Positions 25,825-35,055 of a stretch of DNA of 64,000 nt are shown piece after piece. The position numbers and the translations under genes are program-made. The notes beneath the pieces were generated by a model. It searched no databases. It worked only from the letters and a program-made list of their open reading frames with translations, and had not been told where the DNA came from. The DNA is from Roseburia sp. 831b (GTDB lineage: Bacteria; Bacillota; Clostridia; Lachnospirales; Lachnospiraceae), in the NCBI RefSeq assembly GCF_001940165.2, contig NZ_CP135162.1:3058001-3122000 (forward strand), in the 5' to 3' direction. How positions within the stretch are numbered: the stretch's first letter is position 1; every line of letters starts with the position of its first letter.

Positions 25825-25872
25825 ATCGAAGATTTAGCCTGATGGTAAAACAAAAAAGATTGGAGATTCACG

Positions 25873-26577
25873 ATGGGAAGAGACGTTATTGTTGCATGTG
25901 ATTTTAACAGCAAAGAAGAAGTGGTAAAGTTTTTAAGCAAGTTCGAACACGAAAATGAAAAGCCATTCGTTAAGATTGGAATGGAATTGTTCTATGCAGA
26001 AGGACCAGAAATTGTCCGTACCATTAAAGGAATGGGACATAAGATTTTCTTGGATTTAAAACTGCATGACATTCCAAACACCGTAAAGAAAGCAATGGCT
26101 GTTTTGTCAAACCTTGATGTTGATATGTGTAACGTGCATGCAGCAGGCACAAAGCCAATGATGGAAGCTGCTATCGAAGGACTTACAAGAGCAGACGGAA
26201 CAAGACCAATACTGATTGCAGTAACACAGCTTACTTCAACAGCAGAAGAGACCATGCATGAAGATTTACTGATTCCAAATTCCATGGAAGAGACCGTTAT
26301 GCATTATGCAAAAAATGCAAAAGATGCCGGATTAGACGGTGTCGTATGCTCCCCACTTGAAGCTGGTGCCGTACATGCAAAATGCGGAGCTTCCTTCTTA
26401 ACCATAACACCAGGTGTCCGTTTTGCAGATGGCGAAGTTGGAGACCAGAAACGTGTCATGACTCCGGCACAGGCAAAAGAGATCGGCTCCGATTATATCG
26501 TTGTCGGCAGACCAATCACACAGGCAGCAGACCCGGTTGCTGCATACCGCAGATGTGTGGAAGAATTTGTTGGTTAG
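25873..26577 (+). CDS. pyrF: Orotidine 5'-phosphate decarboxylase
   Basis: A 234-residue type-1 OMP decarboxylase that makes UMP, the last step of de novo pyrimidine synthesis. The signature [11 protein letters not shown] (about residues 56-66) holds the catalytic Lys-Asp pair; D10 (A-C-D-F) and G-R-P-I at the phosphate-binding end are also visible. It stands alone here, away from other pyr genes, behind its own promoter. Confidence 0.95.
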   Translation: MGRDVIVACDFNSKEEVVKFLSKFEHENEKPFVKIGMELFYAEGPEIVRTIKGMGHKIFLDLKLHDIPNTVKKAMAVLSNLDVDMCNVHAAGTKPMMEAAIEGLTRADGTRPILIAVTQLTSTAEETMHEDLLIPNSMEETVMHYAKNAKDAGLDGVVCSPLEAGAVHAKCGASFLTITPGVRFADGEVGDQKRVMTPAQAKEIGSDYIVVGRPITQAADPVAAYRRCVEEFVG

Positions 26578-26599
26578 TTTGATATAACGAAAAATTTCG

Positions 26600-26706
26600 A
26601 AGGCAGCTAATTTGCAGGCTGCCTTTGAAGCTATAAAAAGCTGGCTTTTCGTTCTATTTTGGAATGTAATATCCGAAAGAGAACGAAGAACCAGCTTTTT
26701 TTAAAA
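26600..26706. terminator. Two terminator hairpins between convergent pyrF and traX-like genes
   Basis: AAGGCAGC/GCTGCCTT (26600-26625) and a longer stem AAAAGCTGG (26636-26644) with CCAGCTTTTT (26691-26700), with inner pairing CGTTCT/AGAACG. T runs lie on both sides, so the second works in both directions. Confidence 0.8.
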
Positions 26707-26710
26707 TCAT

Positions 26711-27499
26711 CTAGAGTGTGACGCCTCCTAGCCCAATCGCACAGGCAAGCAGATATAACAGCAACAGATGCACCGGATAAAACAGGTAGAAAAAGTATTT
26801 GATGTTCCAGCCTCTTTTCCCATTGTAAAGTGCAATCGGAAGAAAAGCTGCCGGTGCAGGAATCTCCCATGCAAAGGAAATCGCACCAACTAAAATTTGC
26901 CATGGTTTTGAGGTGCGCGCAAAATAAAGCATCATGATACAAAATACACCGCGGTACGAATAGTCCGTGTGAAGAAGTTCTGCAACTCCCATCCCAACGG
27001 CAAGAGCAAGCACATAAAGGAGTCCACGAAAAAGAGGTGCCATTGCAACATGCTTTTCAATTTCACGGCAGACCATCATGGTCAAAAGCCCGATTAATAA
27101 GGTGAAAAACACATTCTGGGAGTGAAATTCCAGGAACGTATTCTGAAACGCCAGGTCAAATGGAATTTCGGATATCGCGCAAAATGCCAATAAGCGGAGT
27201 GCGTATTTTTTGACATCATGTGTATGTAAAAATCCCTCAATCAATAGAAAACAAAAAATTGGAAAGGCGATACGTCCGATATCGCGCATCACCTGGTAAA
27301 CCACATATAAGTCACAATTCAGATAGATGGAACGGCAAAGCGGTGAGAGTGAAAAGACACCGTTTCGGTTAGCTGCAACTAAGATACGGGCAACAACCGC
27401 TGCTCCAAGATGGTCGATAAACATCGAGATAATCGCAATCAGTTTTAAGGTGCTTCCGCTAATTCCAAATTTTCTGGAAGCAGGCATGGTTTCGTTCAT
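26711..27499 (-). CDS. TraX-family membrane protein
   Basis: A 262-residue polytopic protein with about eight hydrophobic segments, starting after a short hydrophilic leader with L-K-L-I-A-I-I-S-M-F-I-D-H-L-G. That M-x-I-D-H signature and the later R-I-A-F-P-I-F-C-F-L-L-I-E-G block are typical of the TraX family, which includes the F-plasmid pilin acetyltransferase. Chromosomal Firmicutes members have no pilin; they are probably membrane acyltransferases with unknown substrate. Confidence 0.85.
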   Translation of the reverse strand: MNETMPASRKFGISGSTLKLIAIISMFIDHLGAAVVARILVAANRNGVFSLSPLCRSIYLNCDLYVVYQVMRDIGRIAFPIFCFLLIEGFLHTHDVKKYALRLLAFCAISEIPFDLAFQNTFLEFHSQNVFFTLLIGLLTMMVCREIEKHVAMAPLFRGLLYVLALAVGMGVAELLHTDYSYRGVFCIMMLYFARTSKPWQILVGAISFAWEIPAPAAFLPIALYNGKRGWNIKYFFYLFYPVHLLLLYLLACAIGLGGVTL

Positions 27500-27598
27500 G
27501 GTAATTTCAGACCTTTCCGTAAGTGTAGTGTGTATTCAGGCACAAATGGATGCAATCGGAAATACTGTAAAATTATGCAACGACAAATGTAACTGAAT

Positions 27599-28513
27599 TT
27601 AATTTGCTGTCTCTACTTTATCACACTTTGAAACATCCGAAAAGCCATAAAAACGACGGTCCAGCCAAAGATTAAAGCAAAGACCAAGTGTTGTCAGAAT
27701 ACTGCCGATGATGTACGTGGTGGAGAAACCATCCCCGGTGAGTGCATCGATTAGAATGCCGGTAAAAAGCTGTCCTACAAACATGATGAGTGTCAGGATA
27801 AAAGCAGACATTTTTTTGGTGACGAGATTCAGTAAGGAAACACTAACGACGCCGATAAGTCCGCCGGTGTAAACCCACCATGGTGCTGAAAATGTAATGG
27901 AAAAAGTAGATTTTCCGGTAAAGACAGCTCCAATCCAAAGAATGCTGCAGGTAATAAGACCAACCACATAGTTATACCAGGTGCTCACCAAAACAGAAGA
28001 CTTTTCCGCTAATTCTGCGTTGACAGAGCGGGAGCACACGATGGTGATACCGGTCAGCAGGGAAAAAATAACAGGAAGCAGCACAAAGGAAGAACCATGG
28101 AACAGACAGGCAATTCCCAAAAGCGTAAACACGAAGCCGACCAGTTTGCCAGGATTGAACTTGCGCACCGGCATGTGGAAAAGACCAAAGTGGTCAATCA
28201 CGAGCGAGGTGACGGCCTGCGAGAAAAGTCCTAAGGCAAGGATAGCAGACAGGCTGATGTGTCCATAGGCGGCGTTGTTAAAGATGGTAGTTCCAACTCC
28301 GATGGCACCTCCCAGATAAAGAGCCGGCCGGATACGTTCCTTAAGAAAAAGTTTTTCTTTTCGAACGAGGGCAAGGATGGTGATGCCAATAAGTCCGCTC
28401 ACGTGAATGAGGACGGTCGAGGCAAAGGCATCACAGGAGAGGGAGAGCTGTCCGTTGATGGCAGACATCCCGGAAATCGTGGCTGCGCATAATAAAGCAA
28501 GTAAATAGTACAT
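27599..28513 (-). CDS. DMT-superfamily transporter, YdcZ type
   Basis: A 304-residue protein with ten hydrophobic helices in two repeated halves, as in the YdcZ (DUF606) branch of drug/metabolite transporters. Both halves carry the S-G-L-I-G or G-L-I-G-V block. The start at 28513 (M-Y-Y-L-L) is supported by GGAGGA; the frame extends upstream without support. It is divergent from a Crp/Fnr-family regulator, a pairing common in Firmicutes, so the regulator may control it. Substrate unknown. Confidence 0.85.
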   Translation of the reverse strand: MYYLLALLCAATISGMSAINGQLSLSCDAFASTVLIHVSGLIGITILALVRKEKLFLKERIRPALYLGGAIGVGTTIFNNAAYGHISLSAILALGLFSQAVTSLVIDHFGLFHMPVRKFNPGKLVGFVFTLLGIACLFHGSSFVLLPVIFSLLTGITIVCSRSVNAELAEKSSVLVSTWYNYVVGLITCSILWIGAVFTGKSTFSITFSAPWWVYTGGLIGVVSVSLLNLVTKKMSAFILTLIMFVGQLFTGILIDALTGDGFSTTYIIGSILTTLGLCFNLWLDRRFYGFSDVSKCDKVETAN

Positions 28514-28539
28514 GTTAGTTCCTCCATAAACATACAGTT

Positions 28540-28575
28540 CCGGTTTTCGAATTACCAATTATGTCAGAAAACCGG
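28540..28575. promoter_or_regulatory. Inverted repeat in the ydcZ-like leader
   Basis: CCGGTTTTC (28540-28548) pairs with GAAAACCGG (28567-28575). The word ACATACAGTT stands on both sides of it (28529-28538 and 28589-28598). It lies just upstream of the transporter ribosome site and may be an operator or mRNA hairpin. Confidence 0.5.
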
Positions 28576-28638
28576 GCATTTTGTTTTTTACATACAGTTG
28601 TTATGATTTTCTAGTGAGTGATTATAGAAGATTTGTGT

Positions 28639-28671
28639 TATAATGAATATGACATATGTCACATTTGATAA
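28639..28671 (+). promoter_or_regulatory. Crp-family gene promoter with candidate operator
   Basis: TATAAT (28639-28644) with a weak -35. The palindrome TGACATATGTCA (28650-28661) sits at the likely start of transcription and is followed by CATTTGATAA, as at the pyrF promoter. Binding there would block the promoter, which suggests autorepression. Confidence 0.6.
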
Positions 28672-28691
28672 TTTTTTAGGAAAGAACGTCA

Positions 28692-29378
28692 ATGGAACGC
28701 AAACAATATCAGGGACAGAACCAGGAAAAATTGAAACGGCTTGGTTTTCAAAATCCAGAAAAACTGAAAATGGAGCTTATTGAATATGAGGCAGGGGAAT
28801 TTCTCTGCCACCAGGGGCAGACATTGCAGCATCTGCTTATTGTGCTTTCCGGGGAGGCGAAAGTATTTTGCAATCTGGAAAATGGAAAAAGGCTGTTGGT
28901 CAGCTTTTATGAGCCGGGAGGTCTGATTGGGGATTTGGAGTTCTTTTTGAATACCACGGTGGCAGACAGCAGTGTGCAGGCGATGACGAAAGTCCTTGTG
29001 CTTGCAGTTCCATTTGCCGAAAATCGGGAGAAATTGCTGGATGACAAGAAATTTCTTTTTCAATTAGGTAATCATCTTGCGCACAAGATACAGCGCTCCA
29101 CGAAAAACAATGCCCACAATCTTTTGTATCCGTTGGAGACAAGACTCTGCTCGTATATTGACACTGCGTGCGAGCAGGATGTGTTCGATGAGAAGCTGAC
29201 CGAGGTTGCCGAGGCACTTGGGACAAGCTACCGTCACCTTTTGCGGGCACTCAATACGCTGATCGAGAAAAAAATATTGCGAAAAGAAAATCATAAATAT
29301 GTTATTATAGACAGGAAAAGCTTAAGAGAAGAAAGCAAGGATTTTTACAAACCGATTGAAGGATATCTGGAGAGATAG
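28692..29378 (+). CDS. Crp/Fnr-family regulator
   Basis: A 228-residue regulator. Residues about 25-110 form the cyclic-nucleotide-binding-like beta roll (E-Y-E-A-G-E-F-L-C-H-Q-G-Q, then E-P-G-G-L-I-G-D-L-E-F). A long dimer helix follows, and a C-terminal HTH (L-T-E-V-A-E-A-L-G-T-S-Y-R-H-L-L-R-A-L). The pattern resembles YeiL. No Fnr-type cysteine cluster is evident, so an Fe-S sensor role is unlikely; the ligand is unknown. thiE follows 19 nt after the stop. Confidence 0.9.
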   Translation: MERKQYQGQNQEKLKRLGFQNPEKLKMELIEYEAGEFLCHQGQTLQHLLIVLSGEAKVFCNLENGKRLLVSFYEPGGLIGDLEFFLNTTVADSSVQAMTKVLVLAVPFAENREKLLDDKKFLFQLGNHLAHKIQRSTKNNAHNLLYPLETRLCSYIDTACEQDVFDEKLTEVAEALGTSYRHLLRALNTLIEKKILRKENHKYVIIDRKSLREESKDFYKPIEGYLER

Positions 29379-29397
29379 AGGAAAGGCAGGAAACGTG

Positions 29398-30033
29398 ATG
29401 AAAAAAGAAGATTTATTATTATACGCGATAACAGACCGCAGCTGGTTAGGAGAGGAGACGCTGATTGCGCAGGTGGAAAAAGCATTAAAGGGCGGTATCA
29501 CCATGTTACAGATTCGCGAGAAAAACCTTCCGGAAGAAGAATTTTTAAAAGAAGCGTTAGAAATCCAAAAATTATGTAAACTATACAACGTGCCGCTTAT
29601 TATCAATGATAATGTGGAACTCGCCAAAAAAATCGATGCCGATGGTGTGCATGTCGGACAGAGCGACATGGAAGCCGGAAAAGTGCGTGCGCTGCTTGGC
29701 CCGGACAAAATCATTGGCGTGACGGCAAAGACGATAGAACAGGCAAAATATGCACAGGAAAACGGGGCAGATTATCTTGGGGTCGGTGCTGTTTTTTCCA
29801 CAGGAACCAAGAAGGATGCCCTTATGATTACACATGAAAAGTTACAAGAAATCTGTTCCGCTGTTGAGATTCCGGCGGTTGCCATCGGCGGAATTACAAG
29901 AGAAAATGTAGAACAGCTTGCCGGAAGAGGGATGGCAGGTGTCGCCGTGGTAAGCGCTATTTTTGCACAAAAAGAGATTGAGGATGCCACAAAAGAGTTA
30001 AAAGAAGTTGTAACCAAAATGATAAAAAAATAG
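29398..30033 (+). CDS. thiE: Thiamine-phosphate synthase
   Basis: A 211-residue TIM-barrel enzyme joining HMP-PP and the thiazole phosphate to give thiamine phosphate. Motifs: Y-A-I-T-D-R at the start, Q-I-R-E-K (pyrophosphate site), N-D-N-V-E-L, V-H-V-G-Q-S-D, V-G-A-V-F-S-T-G-T-K and A-I-G-G-I. The ATG at 29398 follows AGGAAA; the frame is open to 29356 inside the end of the regulator gene. No TPP riboswitch is seen. Other thi genes are absent from the window. Confidence 0.93.
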   Translation: MKKEDLLLYAITDRSWLGEETLIAQVEKALKGGITMLQIREKNLPEEEFLKEALEIQKLCKLYNVPLIINDNVELAKKIDADGVHVGQSDMEAGKVRALLGPDKIIGVTAKTIEQAKYAQENGADYLGVGAVFSTGTKKDALMITHEKLQEICSAVEIPAVAIGGITRENVEQLAGRGMAGVAVVSAIFAQKEIEDATKELKEVVTKMIKK

Positions 30034-30086
30034 GATTCCGAGGGTGGCAGAACCTAAGAAATTATGATAGAATATGCTAGGTGTGG

Positions 30087-30103
30087 GTCAGGGATAACCT
30101 GAC
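30087..30103. other. Short hairpin after thiE
   Basis: GTCAGG-GATAA-CCTGAC, without a T tract. It lies in a 190-base gap before the next gene. Function unknown. Confidence 0.4.
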
Positions 30104-30153
30104 GCAGATACCATGCAGACACGAGATAGAAAAAGAAAAGGAAAAATTTTTTT

Positions 30154-30201
30154 TGTAAAAGGGAATTTCCTTCCTATTACATAAGAAATGCTCCGCTAGG
30201 A
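30154..30201. repeat. REP-like palindrome, copy 1
   Basis: TGTAAAAGGGAA (30154-30165) pairs imperfectly with TTCCTATTACA (30171-30181), followed by TAAGAAATGCTCCGCTAGGAT. Both the palindrome and the GCTCC-C-AGGAT tail match copy 3 at 52269. Confidence 0.6.
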
Positions 30202-30223
30202 TATAGGATAAGGAAAGACAGAA

Positions 30224-30724
30224 ATGATTCGTAAGGCGACAGAACAGGATATTTACGAAATGATGGACATCTATAATGATGCCATTTTACATACAACTGC
30301 AACATTTGATACAGAGATGAAAGATTACGAGAACCGAAAGCAATGGTTTGCGGCGCATACCGGTGCCTATGTCATTTATGTCTATGAAACAGACGGACAC
30401 ATTGCCGGTTATGCTTCCTTATCGCAGTATCGTGACCGAAAAGCATTTGATACCGTTGTGGAGATTTCAATATACATACATCCCGACTATCGAGGGAAAC
30501 ATATTGGTAGTGAATTAATGGAAGAGATATTGAAATTTGCCCAGAAGGAACAGAACATAGATACCGTAGTTTCCTTGATTACAAGCGAGAATGAGACCAG
30601 TATTCATTTGCATGAGAAGTATGGCTTTACCTATTGCGGACAGATTCGCAATGCCGGCATAAAATTCGGAAAAAGATTGCACCTCAATGCCTATGAAATC
30701 TGCTATGAACGTAATCTGGAATAA
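30224..30724 (+). CDS. GNAT acetyltransferase, Pat/YwnH type
   Basis: A 166-residue acetyltransferase similar to phosphinothricin/methionine-sulfoximine N-acetyltransferases: I-R-K-A-T-E-Q-D at the start, Y-N-D-A-I-L-H-T-T-A-T-F-D-T, the acetyl-CoA loop H-P-D-Y-R-G-K-H-I-G, and L-H-E-K-Y-G-F-T-Y-C-G. The natural substrate in gut bacteria is unknown; amino-acid-like amines are likely. It stands alone with a GATAAGGAAAG ribosome site. Confidence 0.85.
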   Translation: MIRKATEQDIYEMMDIYNDAILHTTATFDTEMKDYENRKQWFAAHTGAYVIYVYETDGHIAGYASLSQYRDRKAFDTVVEISIYIHPDYRGKHIGSELMEEILKFAQKEQNIDTVVSLITSENETSIHLHEKYGFTYCGQIRNAGIKFGKRLHLNAYEICYERNLE

Positions 30725-30780
30725 GGTTTACATAATATAGACAACCCGGGCAGCACAAAAAGAGAAAGCAGGGTAAGAAC

Positions 30781-31722
30781 ATGGTAAAATACTATAGAAC
30801 AGACGATCAGGTGATTCATGAACAGGAAAAAGTAGACGATGGCGTATGGGTGCAGATGATTCAGCCAACTCTGGCGGAAAGCCAGGAAGTAGCAGACATG
30901 CTTAATGTCGACATTGAGGATATCCAGGCAGCTCTCGATGAAGAGGAAAGTTCCCGTATTGAGCTGCAGGACGGATACACGTTGATTCTGGTCGATATTC
31001 CAACCACAGAGATTCGTCATGAAAAGCAATCCTATACGACCATTCCGCTTGGTATCATTTTGACAAAAGATGTCATTGTGACGATTTGTACCGAGGATAC
31101 ACCGGTTTTACAGAACTTTACCAGAGGAAGAGTCAAAGAATTCAGCACCAAGAAAAAACTTCGTTTTGTCTATCAGATTCTATATCGGACGGCTTCTATG
31201 TATCAGTCCAATCTTCGAACGATTGACAAGAAGCGAACTGAGATTGAGGAACGTGTTGGAAAGAATACCGAGGATGTCGATTTGATTGACTTGCACGAAT
31301 TAGAATCCACACTGGTCTACTTTGCAACTTCCCTTCGAGCAAACGGCGTCGTGCTTGACCGACTGACCCGATATAAGAGACTCGAACAGTACCCGGAAGA
31401 TAAAGAATTACTAGGCGATGTCATTGTCGAGAACCGGCAGGCGATTGAGATGACATCCATTTATCGAGATATTATCAACGGAACAAGAGAACTGTTGTCC
31501 TCTGTTATTGACAACCGTTTGAACAACGTTATGAAATACCTGACATCCATCACGATTGTCATGGCGATTCCGACTGTCATTTCCGGAATCTACGGAATGA
31601 ATGTCAATGAAAAATGGATGCCGTTTGCCAATGTGCCACATGGATTTTTAATTATCTGTGTGCTCACATTCCTGATTTGTTTAATTACATTATGGATTTT
31701 AAAACGAAAAAAAATGCTGTAA
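30781..31722 (+). CDS. corA: CorA-family divalent cation transporter
   Basis: A 313-residue magnesium/cobalt channel. A large cytosolic alpha/beta and coiled N-terminal funnel (to about 250) is followed by two transmembrane helices with the Y-G-M-N signature between them (I-S-G-I-Y-G-M-N-V-N). The C-terminus is the usual basic K-R-K-K. It probably imports Mg2+ down the membrane potential. A bidirectional terminator follows. Confidence 0.92.
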   Translation: MVKYYRTDDQVIHEQEKVDDGVWVQMIQPTLAESQEVADMLNVDIEDIQAALDEEESSRIELQDGYTLILVDIPTTEIRHEKQSYTTIPLGIILTKDVIVTICTEDTPVLQNFTRGRVKEFSTKKKLRFVYQILYRTASMYQSNLRTIDKKRTEIEERVGKNTEDVDLIDLHELESTLVYFATSLRANGVVLDRLTRYKRLEQYPEDKELLGDVIVENRQAIEMTSIYRDIINGTRELLSSVIDNRLNNVMKYLTSITIVMAIPTVISGIYGMNVNEKWMPFANVPHGFLIICVLTFLICLITLWILKRKKML

Positions 31723-31738
31723 TCACAGCATTTTTTTT
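31711..31738. terminator. Bidirectional terminator, corA and methyltransferase
   Basis: AAAATGCTGT (31711-31720) pairs with ACAGCATTTT (31725-31734) over AATC, with T runs on the plus strand and A runs giving T on the minus strand. Confidence 0.88.
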
Positions 31739-31743
31739 TATGG

Positions 31744-32607
31744 TTATTTCTTCAATTCAAAACGTCCGCTTGCACCGCACGGCAACACCAGTCCGTTTGA
31801 GGAGACCGGAAGACCAATCTCATCGGCAGTGATGTGACCGTGGAATTTTTTTAAAGCGGTACTCATCATATAGGTTAAGACTGCTGGCTGAAGACCTGTT
31901 GTGTAGGAATTGATTAAGAAGAAAAGAGGTTCATCCGTCAAAAGCTGCGCACACAGCTTGATTAATGGATAAATCGCTTCCTCAATCTTCCAGATTTCGC
32001 CCTTTGGTCCACGACCGTAAGATGGCGGGTCCATGATAATTGCATCATAGTGGTTGCCACGACGGATTTCGCGTTCTACGAATTTGACGCAGTCATCTAC
32101 AATCCAACGGATTGGGCGGTCGATAAGACCGGAGGAGGCTGCATTCTCTTTTGCCCAGGTAACCATTCCCTTAGAGGCATCGACGTGTGTTACACTTGCA
32201 CCGGCAGCAGCAGCGGCTAACGTTGCACCACCCGTATAAGCGAAAAGGTTCAAAACTTTAACAGGTCTGCCGGCGTGCTTGATTTTCTCACTGCACCAGT
32301 CCCAGTTGACAGCCTGTTCCGGGAACAAACCGGTATGTTTAAAACTAAATGGTTTTAAGTTAAAGGTAAGGGAATTATAATGGATGGTCCACTGCTCCGG
32401 TAAATCAAAGAATTCCCATTCACCGCCGCCTTTTGCACTTCTATGATAATGGCCGTTCATTTTGCGCCATCCCTTTTCCTGTTTTGGGGTATCCCAGATA
32501 ACCTGTGGGTCCGGGCGAACGAGTAAATAATTTCCCCATCGTTCTAGTTTCTCGCCGGAGGAACAATCGATAACCTGATAGTCCTTCCAATTATTTGCAA
32601 TCCACAT
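31744..32607 (-). CDS. Class I SAM-dependent methyltransferase, RlmI/YccW-like
   Basis: A 287-residue methyltransferase. The SAM motif is V-L-N-L-F-A-Y-T-G-G-A-T with the acidic V-D-A-S-K-G loop; the catalytic D-P-P-S-Y-G (M-D-P-P-S-Y-G-R-G-P-K-G) resembles RlmI/YccW and related rRNA methyltransferases. The PUA domain of RlmI is not seen, so the target (rRNA or another RNA) is open. It is convergent with corA. Confidence 0.82.
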   Translation of the reverse strand: MWIANNWKDYQVIDCSSGEKLERWGNYLLVRPDPQVIWDTPKQEKGWRKMNGHYHRSAKGGGEWEFFDLPEQWTIHYNSLTFNLKPFSFKHTGLFPEQAVNWDWCSEKIKHAGRPVKVLNLFAYTGGATLAAAAAGASVTHVDASKGMVTWAKENAASSGLIDRPIRWIVDDCVKFVEREIRRGNHYDAIIMDPPSYGRGPKGEIWKIEEAIYPLIKLCAQLLTDEPLFFLINSYTTGLQPAVLTYMMSTALKKFHGHITADEIGLPVSSNGLVLPCGASGRFELKK

Positions 32608-32875
32608 AAGCGTATCCTTTCTTAATTACAATCTGTTGTTAAAATATAGAATCTGTCGCAATTGACAGCTAAATAAGTTTTGGAAAAAACGAGTTTCTTC
32701 TATATTAATAGTGTGAAATATTAGGTCAGATTTTTTTGCTCCTGTTCATTCTACGGGAAAATAGCTAAAAATGCAATCCTATCTGTGCAGTTTCGTGCAA
32801 AAAAGAAAGAAAAAAAGAGGTTTACTGGTAAAAATCACATTTTTTCAAAAGTTCGAAAAAAACATAAAAAAAGTA

Positions 32876-32904
32876 TTGCCAAACCGCGAAAACTCCTGTA
32901 TAAT
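32876..32904 (+). promoter_or_regulatory. S10 operon promoter
   Basis: TTGCCA (32876-32881), exactly 17 nt, TATAAT (32899-32904). A strong consensus promoter, 284 nt before rpsJ. Confidence 0.88.
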
Positions 32905-32909
32905 AGCTA

Positions 32910-33178
32910 CTGTTGTGACATTGATAGCGTAGAAGCGTGAGGTTGCTACTGAGAAATCGGTAGGTTTTCCGTGGAGCGAATGTCAAGTTATAAAACTGGC
33001 GACAAGTCACTGTATCACGAATATGTCTACAGAAGGTAGAAACAACGTGTGAAAAGATGAATAGAGTTCGGGATTGAGGGATGACGTTCCTTTTTCGTGA
33101 ATGAAAGTTCATGATACACACGGGAGAGTGTACAGTCACCGCTTGTCGTACTGAAGTATAAAGTGCGAAAAGGAGGCG
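32910..33178 (+). ncRNA. Long structured leader of the S10 operon
   Basis: About 270 nt of untranslated leader. Domain 1 is closed by GACATT (32917-32922) with AATGTC (32979-32984). Domain 2 is closed by a long-range stem, CGACAAG (33000-33006) with CTTGTCG (33142-33148), extended by ACTGTA/TACAGT. Inside lie smaller hairpins such as TGAA-TGAAAG-TTCA. No open frame with a ribosome site is present. The layout suggests an autoregulatory ribosomal-protein leader. No T-rich terminator was seen. The stretch 32608-32875 shows no gene. Confidence 0.6.
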
Positions 33179-33187
33179 ACTTTTTTT

Positions 33188-33505
33188 ATGGCAAGTCAGG
33201 TAATGAGAATCACATTAAAGGCTTATGACCACGAGTTAGTTGATGCATCTGCTAAGAAGATCATCGAAACTGTAAAGAAAAACGGATCACAGGTGAGCGG
33301 ACCAGTGCCACTTCCAACTAAGAGGGAAGTTGTTACAATCTTAAGAGCTACTCACAAGTACAAAGATTCCAGAGAACAGTTCGAGCAGAGAACTCACAAG
33401 AGACTCATTGATATCATGACACCAACACAGAAAACTGTTGATGCATTATCTCGTTTAGAGATGCCAGCTGGTGTATTCATCGATATCAAAATGAAAAACA
33501 AATAA
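33188..33505 (+). CDS. rpsJ: Ribosomal protein uS10
   Basis: A 105-residue small-subunit protein, full length: [10 protein letters not shown] start, S-G-P-V-P-L-P-T-K loop and R-T-H-K-R-L-I-D-I near the end. It sits in the 30S head and, as NusE, in antitermination complexes. First gene of the S10 operon. The AGGAGG site is 11 nt upstream, unusually far. Confidence 0.97.
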   Translation: MASQVMRITLKAYDHELVDASAKKIIETVKKNGSQVSGPVPLPTKREVVTILRATHKYKDSREQFEQRTHKRLIDIMTPTQKTVDALSRLEMPAGVFIDIKMKNK

Positions 33506-33721
33506 GTTTTTCACAATCAAGTAAGATAATATCCTGAAGGGTTTGATATAGAAGTAAAGAATGTTTGGCAGAAGCCTTCGTTCTTGGGAGAGCGCAAGCG
33601 TTCTTCTTATGCGATTCGATTCGCGTCCACTTATATTGACTGTTCTAGGATGAACGGTTCCGCTACCCCATCAAGATGGGCATGAAGCGTTCCACTGTAG
33701 AGAAAACAGGAGGTAATAAGA
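33506..33721 (+). other. 216-nt structured gap between rpsJ and rplC
   Basis: A gap unusually long for this operon pair. It contains a hairpin CCCATC-AA-GATGGG (33665-33678) flanked by GGTTCCGCT and AAGCGTTCC, and GAGCGC-AA-GCGTTC near 33593. No gene. Possible regulatory or processing RNA. Confidence 0.45.
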
Positions 33722-34405
33722 ATGAAGAAAGCGATTTTAGCAACAAAAGTCGGAATGACTCAGATCTTCAATGCAGATGGTGTTTTAGTACCAGTTACTG
33801 TATTGGAAGCTGGTCCATGTGTCGTTACTCAGGTTAAAACTGTAGAAAACGACGGATACAGCGCAGTTCAGGTTGGATTTGTTGACAAGAAAGAAAAAGT
33901 TGTAAACAAAGATGCCAACGGTAAAAAAGAAATCAGAAACAGACATGGTGTAAACAAAGCTCAGATGGGACACTTTGCAAAAGCTGGTGTATCTGGTAAG
34001 AGATTTGTAAAAGAATTCAAATTCGATAACGCTGAAGAATACAACTTAGCTGATGTAATCAAAGCTGACATCTTTACTGAAGGCGATAAAATTGATGTGT
34101 CTGCTATTTCTAAAGGAAAAGGATTCCAGGGTGCTATTAAGAGATTAGGTCAGCACAGAGGACCTATGGCTCACGGTTCTAAATTCCATCGTCATCAGGG
34201 TTCCAATGGTGCTTGTTCTTCACCAAGTAAAGTATTCAAAGGAAAAGGAATGCCTGGACATATGGGTAGCGTAAAAGTTACAACTCAGAACCTTGAAGTT
34301 GTAAGAGTAGACGCTGAGAACAACTTGCTTTTAGTTAAAGGTGCTGTTCCAGGAGCTAAAAAATGTTTAGTAACAGTTAAGGAAACAGTAAAAGCAGGTA
34401 AATAG
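33722..34405 (+). CDS. rplC: Ribosomal protein uL3
   Basis: A 227-residue large-subunit protein that starts 23S rRNA assembly near the peptidyl transferase centre. Signature G-M-T-Q-I-F near the start and the G-K-G-F-Q-G to G-S-x-G-A long loop are present. It is about 15-20 residues longer than the B. subtilis protein, mainly by a lysine-rich insertion near residues 58-82. Confidence 0.97.
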   Translation: MKKAILATKVGMTQIFNADGVLVPVTVLEAGPCVVTQVKTVENDGYSAVQVGFVDKKEKVVNKDANGKKEIRNRHGVNKAQMGHFAKAGVSGKRFVKEFKFDNAEEYNLADVIKADIFTEGDKIDVSAISKGKGFQGAIKRLGQHRGPMAHGSKFHRHQGSNGACSSPSKVFKGKGMPGHMGSVKVTTQNLEVVRVDAENNLLLVKGAVPGAKKCLVTVKETVKAGK

Positions 34406-34434
34406 TGCTTGATTAGGAAAGGAGGAACTAAACG

Positions 34435-35055
34435 ATGGCTAACGTAGCTGTTTATAATATGGAAGGCAAAGAAGTCGGAACAATGGAACTTAATGACGCT
34501 ATCTTCGGAGTAGAAGTTAACGAACATTTAGTACACATGGCAGTACTTCAGCAGCTTGCAAATAATCGTCAGGGAACACAGAAAGCAAAAACTCGCTCAG
34601 AAGTTCGCGGCGGTGGTAGAAAACCATGGAGACAGAAAGGAACAGGTCATGCAAGACAGGGTTCAACAAGAGCTCCACAGTGGACAGGTGGTGGAATGGT
34701 ATTCGCTCCTACACCAAGAGATTATTCTTTCAAATTAAATAAGAAAGAAAAGAGAGCAGCTCTTAAATCTGCATTAACATCTAGAGTAGCTGACAACAAG
34801 TTCGTTGTTGTTGACGAATTAAAATTAGATGAAATCAAAACAAAGAAATTCGTTGAAGTTTTAAACAACTTAAAGGTTGAAAAAGCATTGGTTGTATTAA
34901 ACGAGATGGATACAAACGTAATCAAATCCGCACAGAACTTAGCAACAGTTAAGACAACTCAGATCAATGAGTTAAACGTATTTGATGTATTGAAATATGA
35001 CACAGTAGTAGTTTCTAAAGCTGCTGTTGCAACAATCGAGGAGGTGTATGCATAA
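34435..35055 (+). CDS. rplD: Ribosomal protein uL4
   Basis: A 206-residue protein with the extended loop ([17 protein letters not shown]) that lines the exit tunnel. In other bacteria uL4 represses its own operon through the S10 leader, so the leader at 32910 may be its target. Its stop overlaps the rplW start. Confidence 0.97.
   Translation: MANVAVYNMEGKEVGTMELNDAIFGVEVNEHLVHMAVLQQLANNRQGTQKAKTRSEVRGGGRKPWRQKGTGHARQGSTRAPQWTGGGMVFAPTPRDYSFKLNKKEKRAALKSALTSRVADNKFVVVDELKLDEIKTKKFVEVLNNLKVEKALVVLNEMDTNVIKSAQNLATVKTTQINELNVFDVLKYDTVVVSKAAVATIEEVYA

Noticed and set aside
29398..30224. TPP riboswitch for thiE
   Set aside because: No CTGAGA or related conserved elements precede thiE; it follows the regulator gene by 19 nt.
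33061..33180. Leader peptide gene in the S10 leader
   Set aside because: Short frames have no ribosome sites, and the bases take part in the long-range stem.
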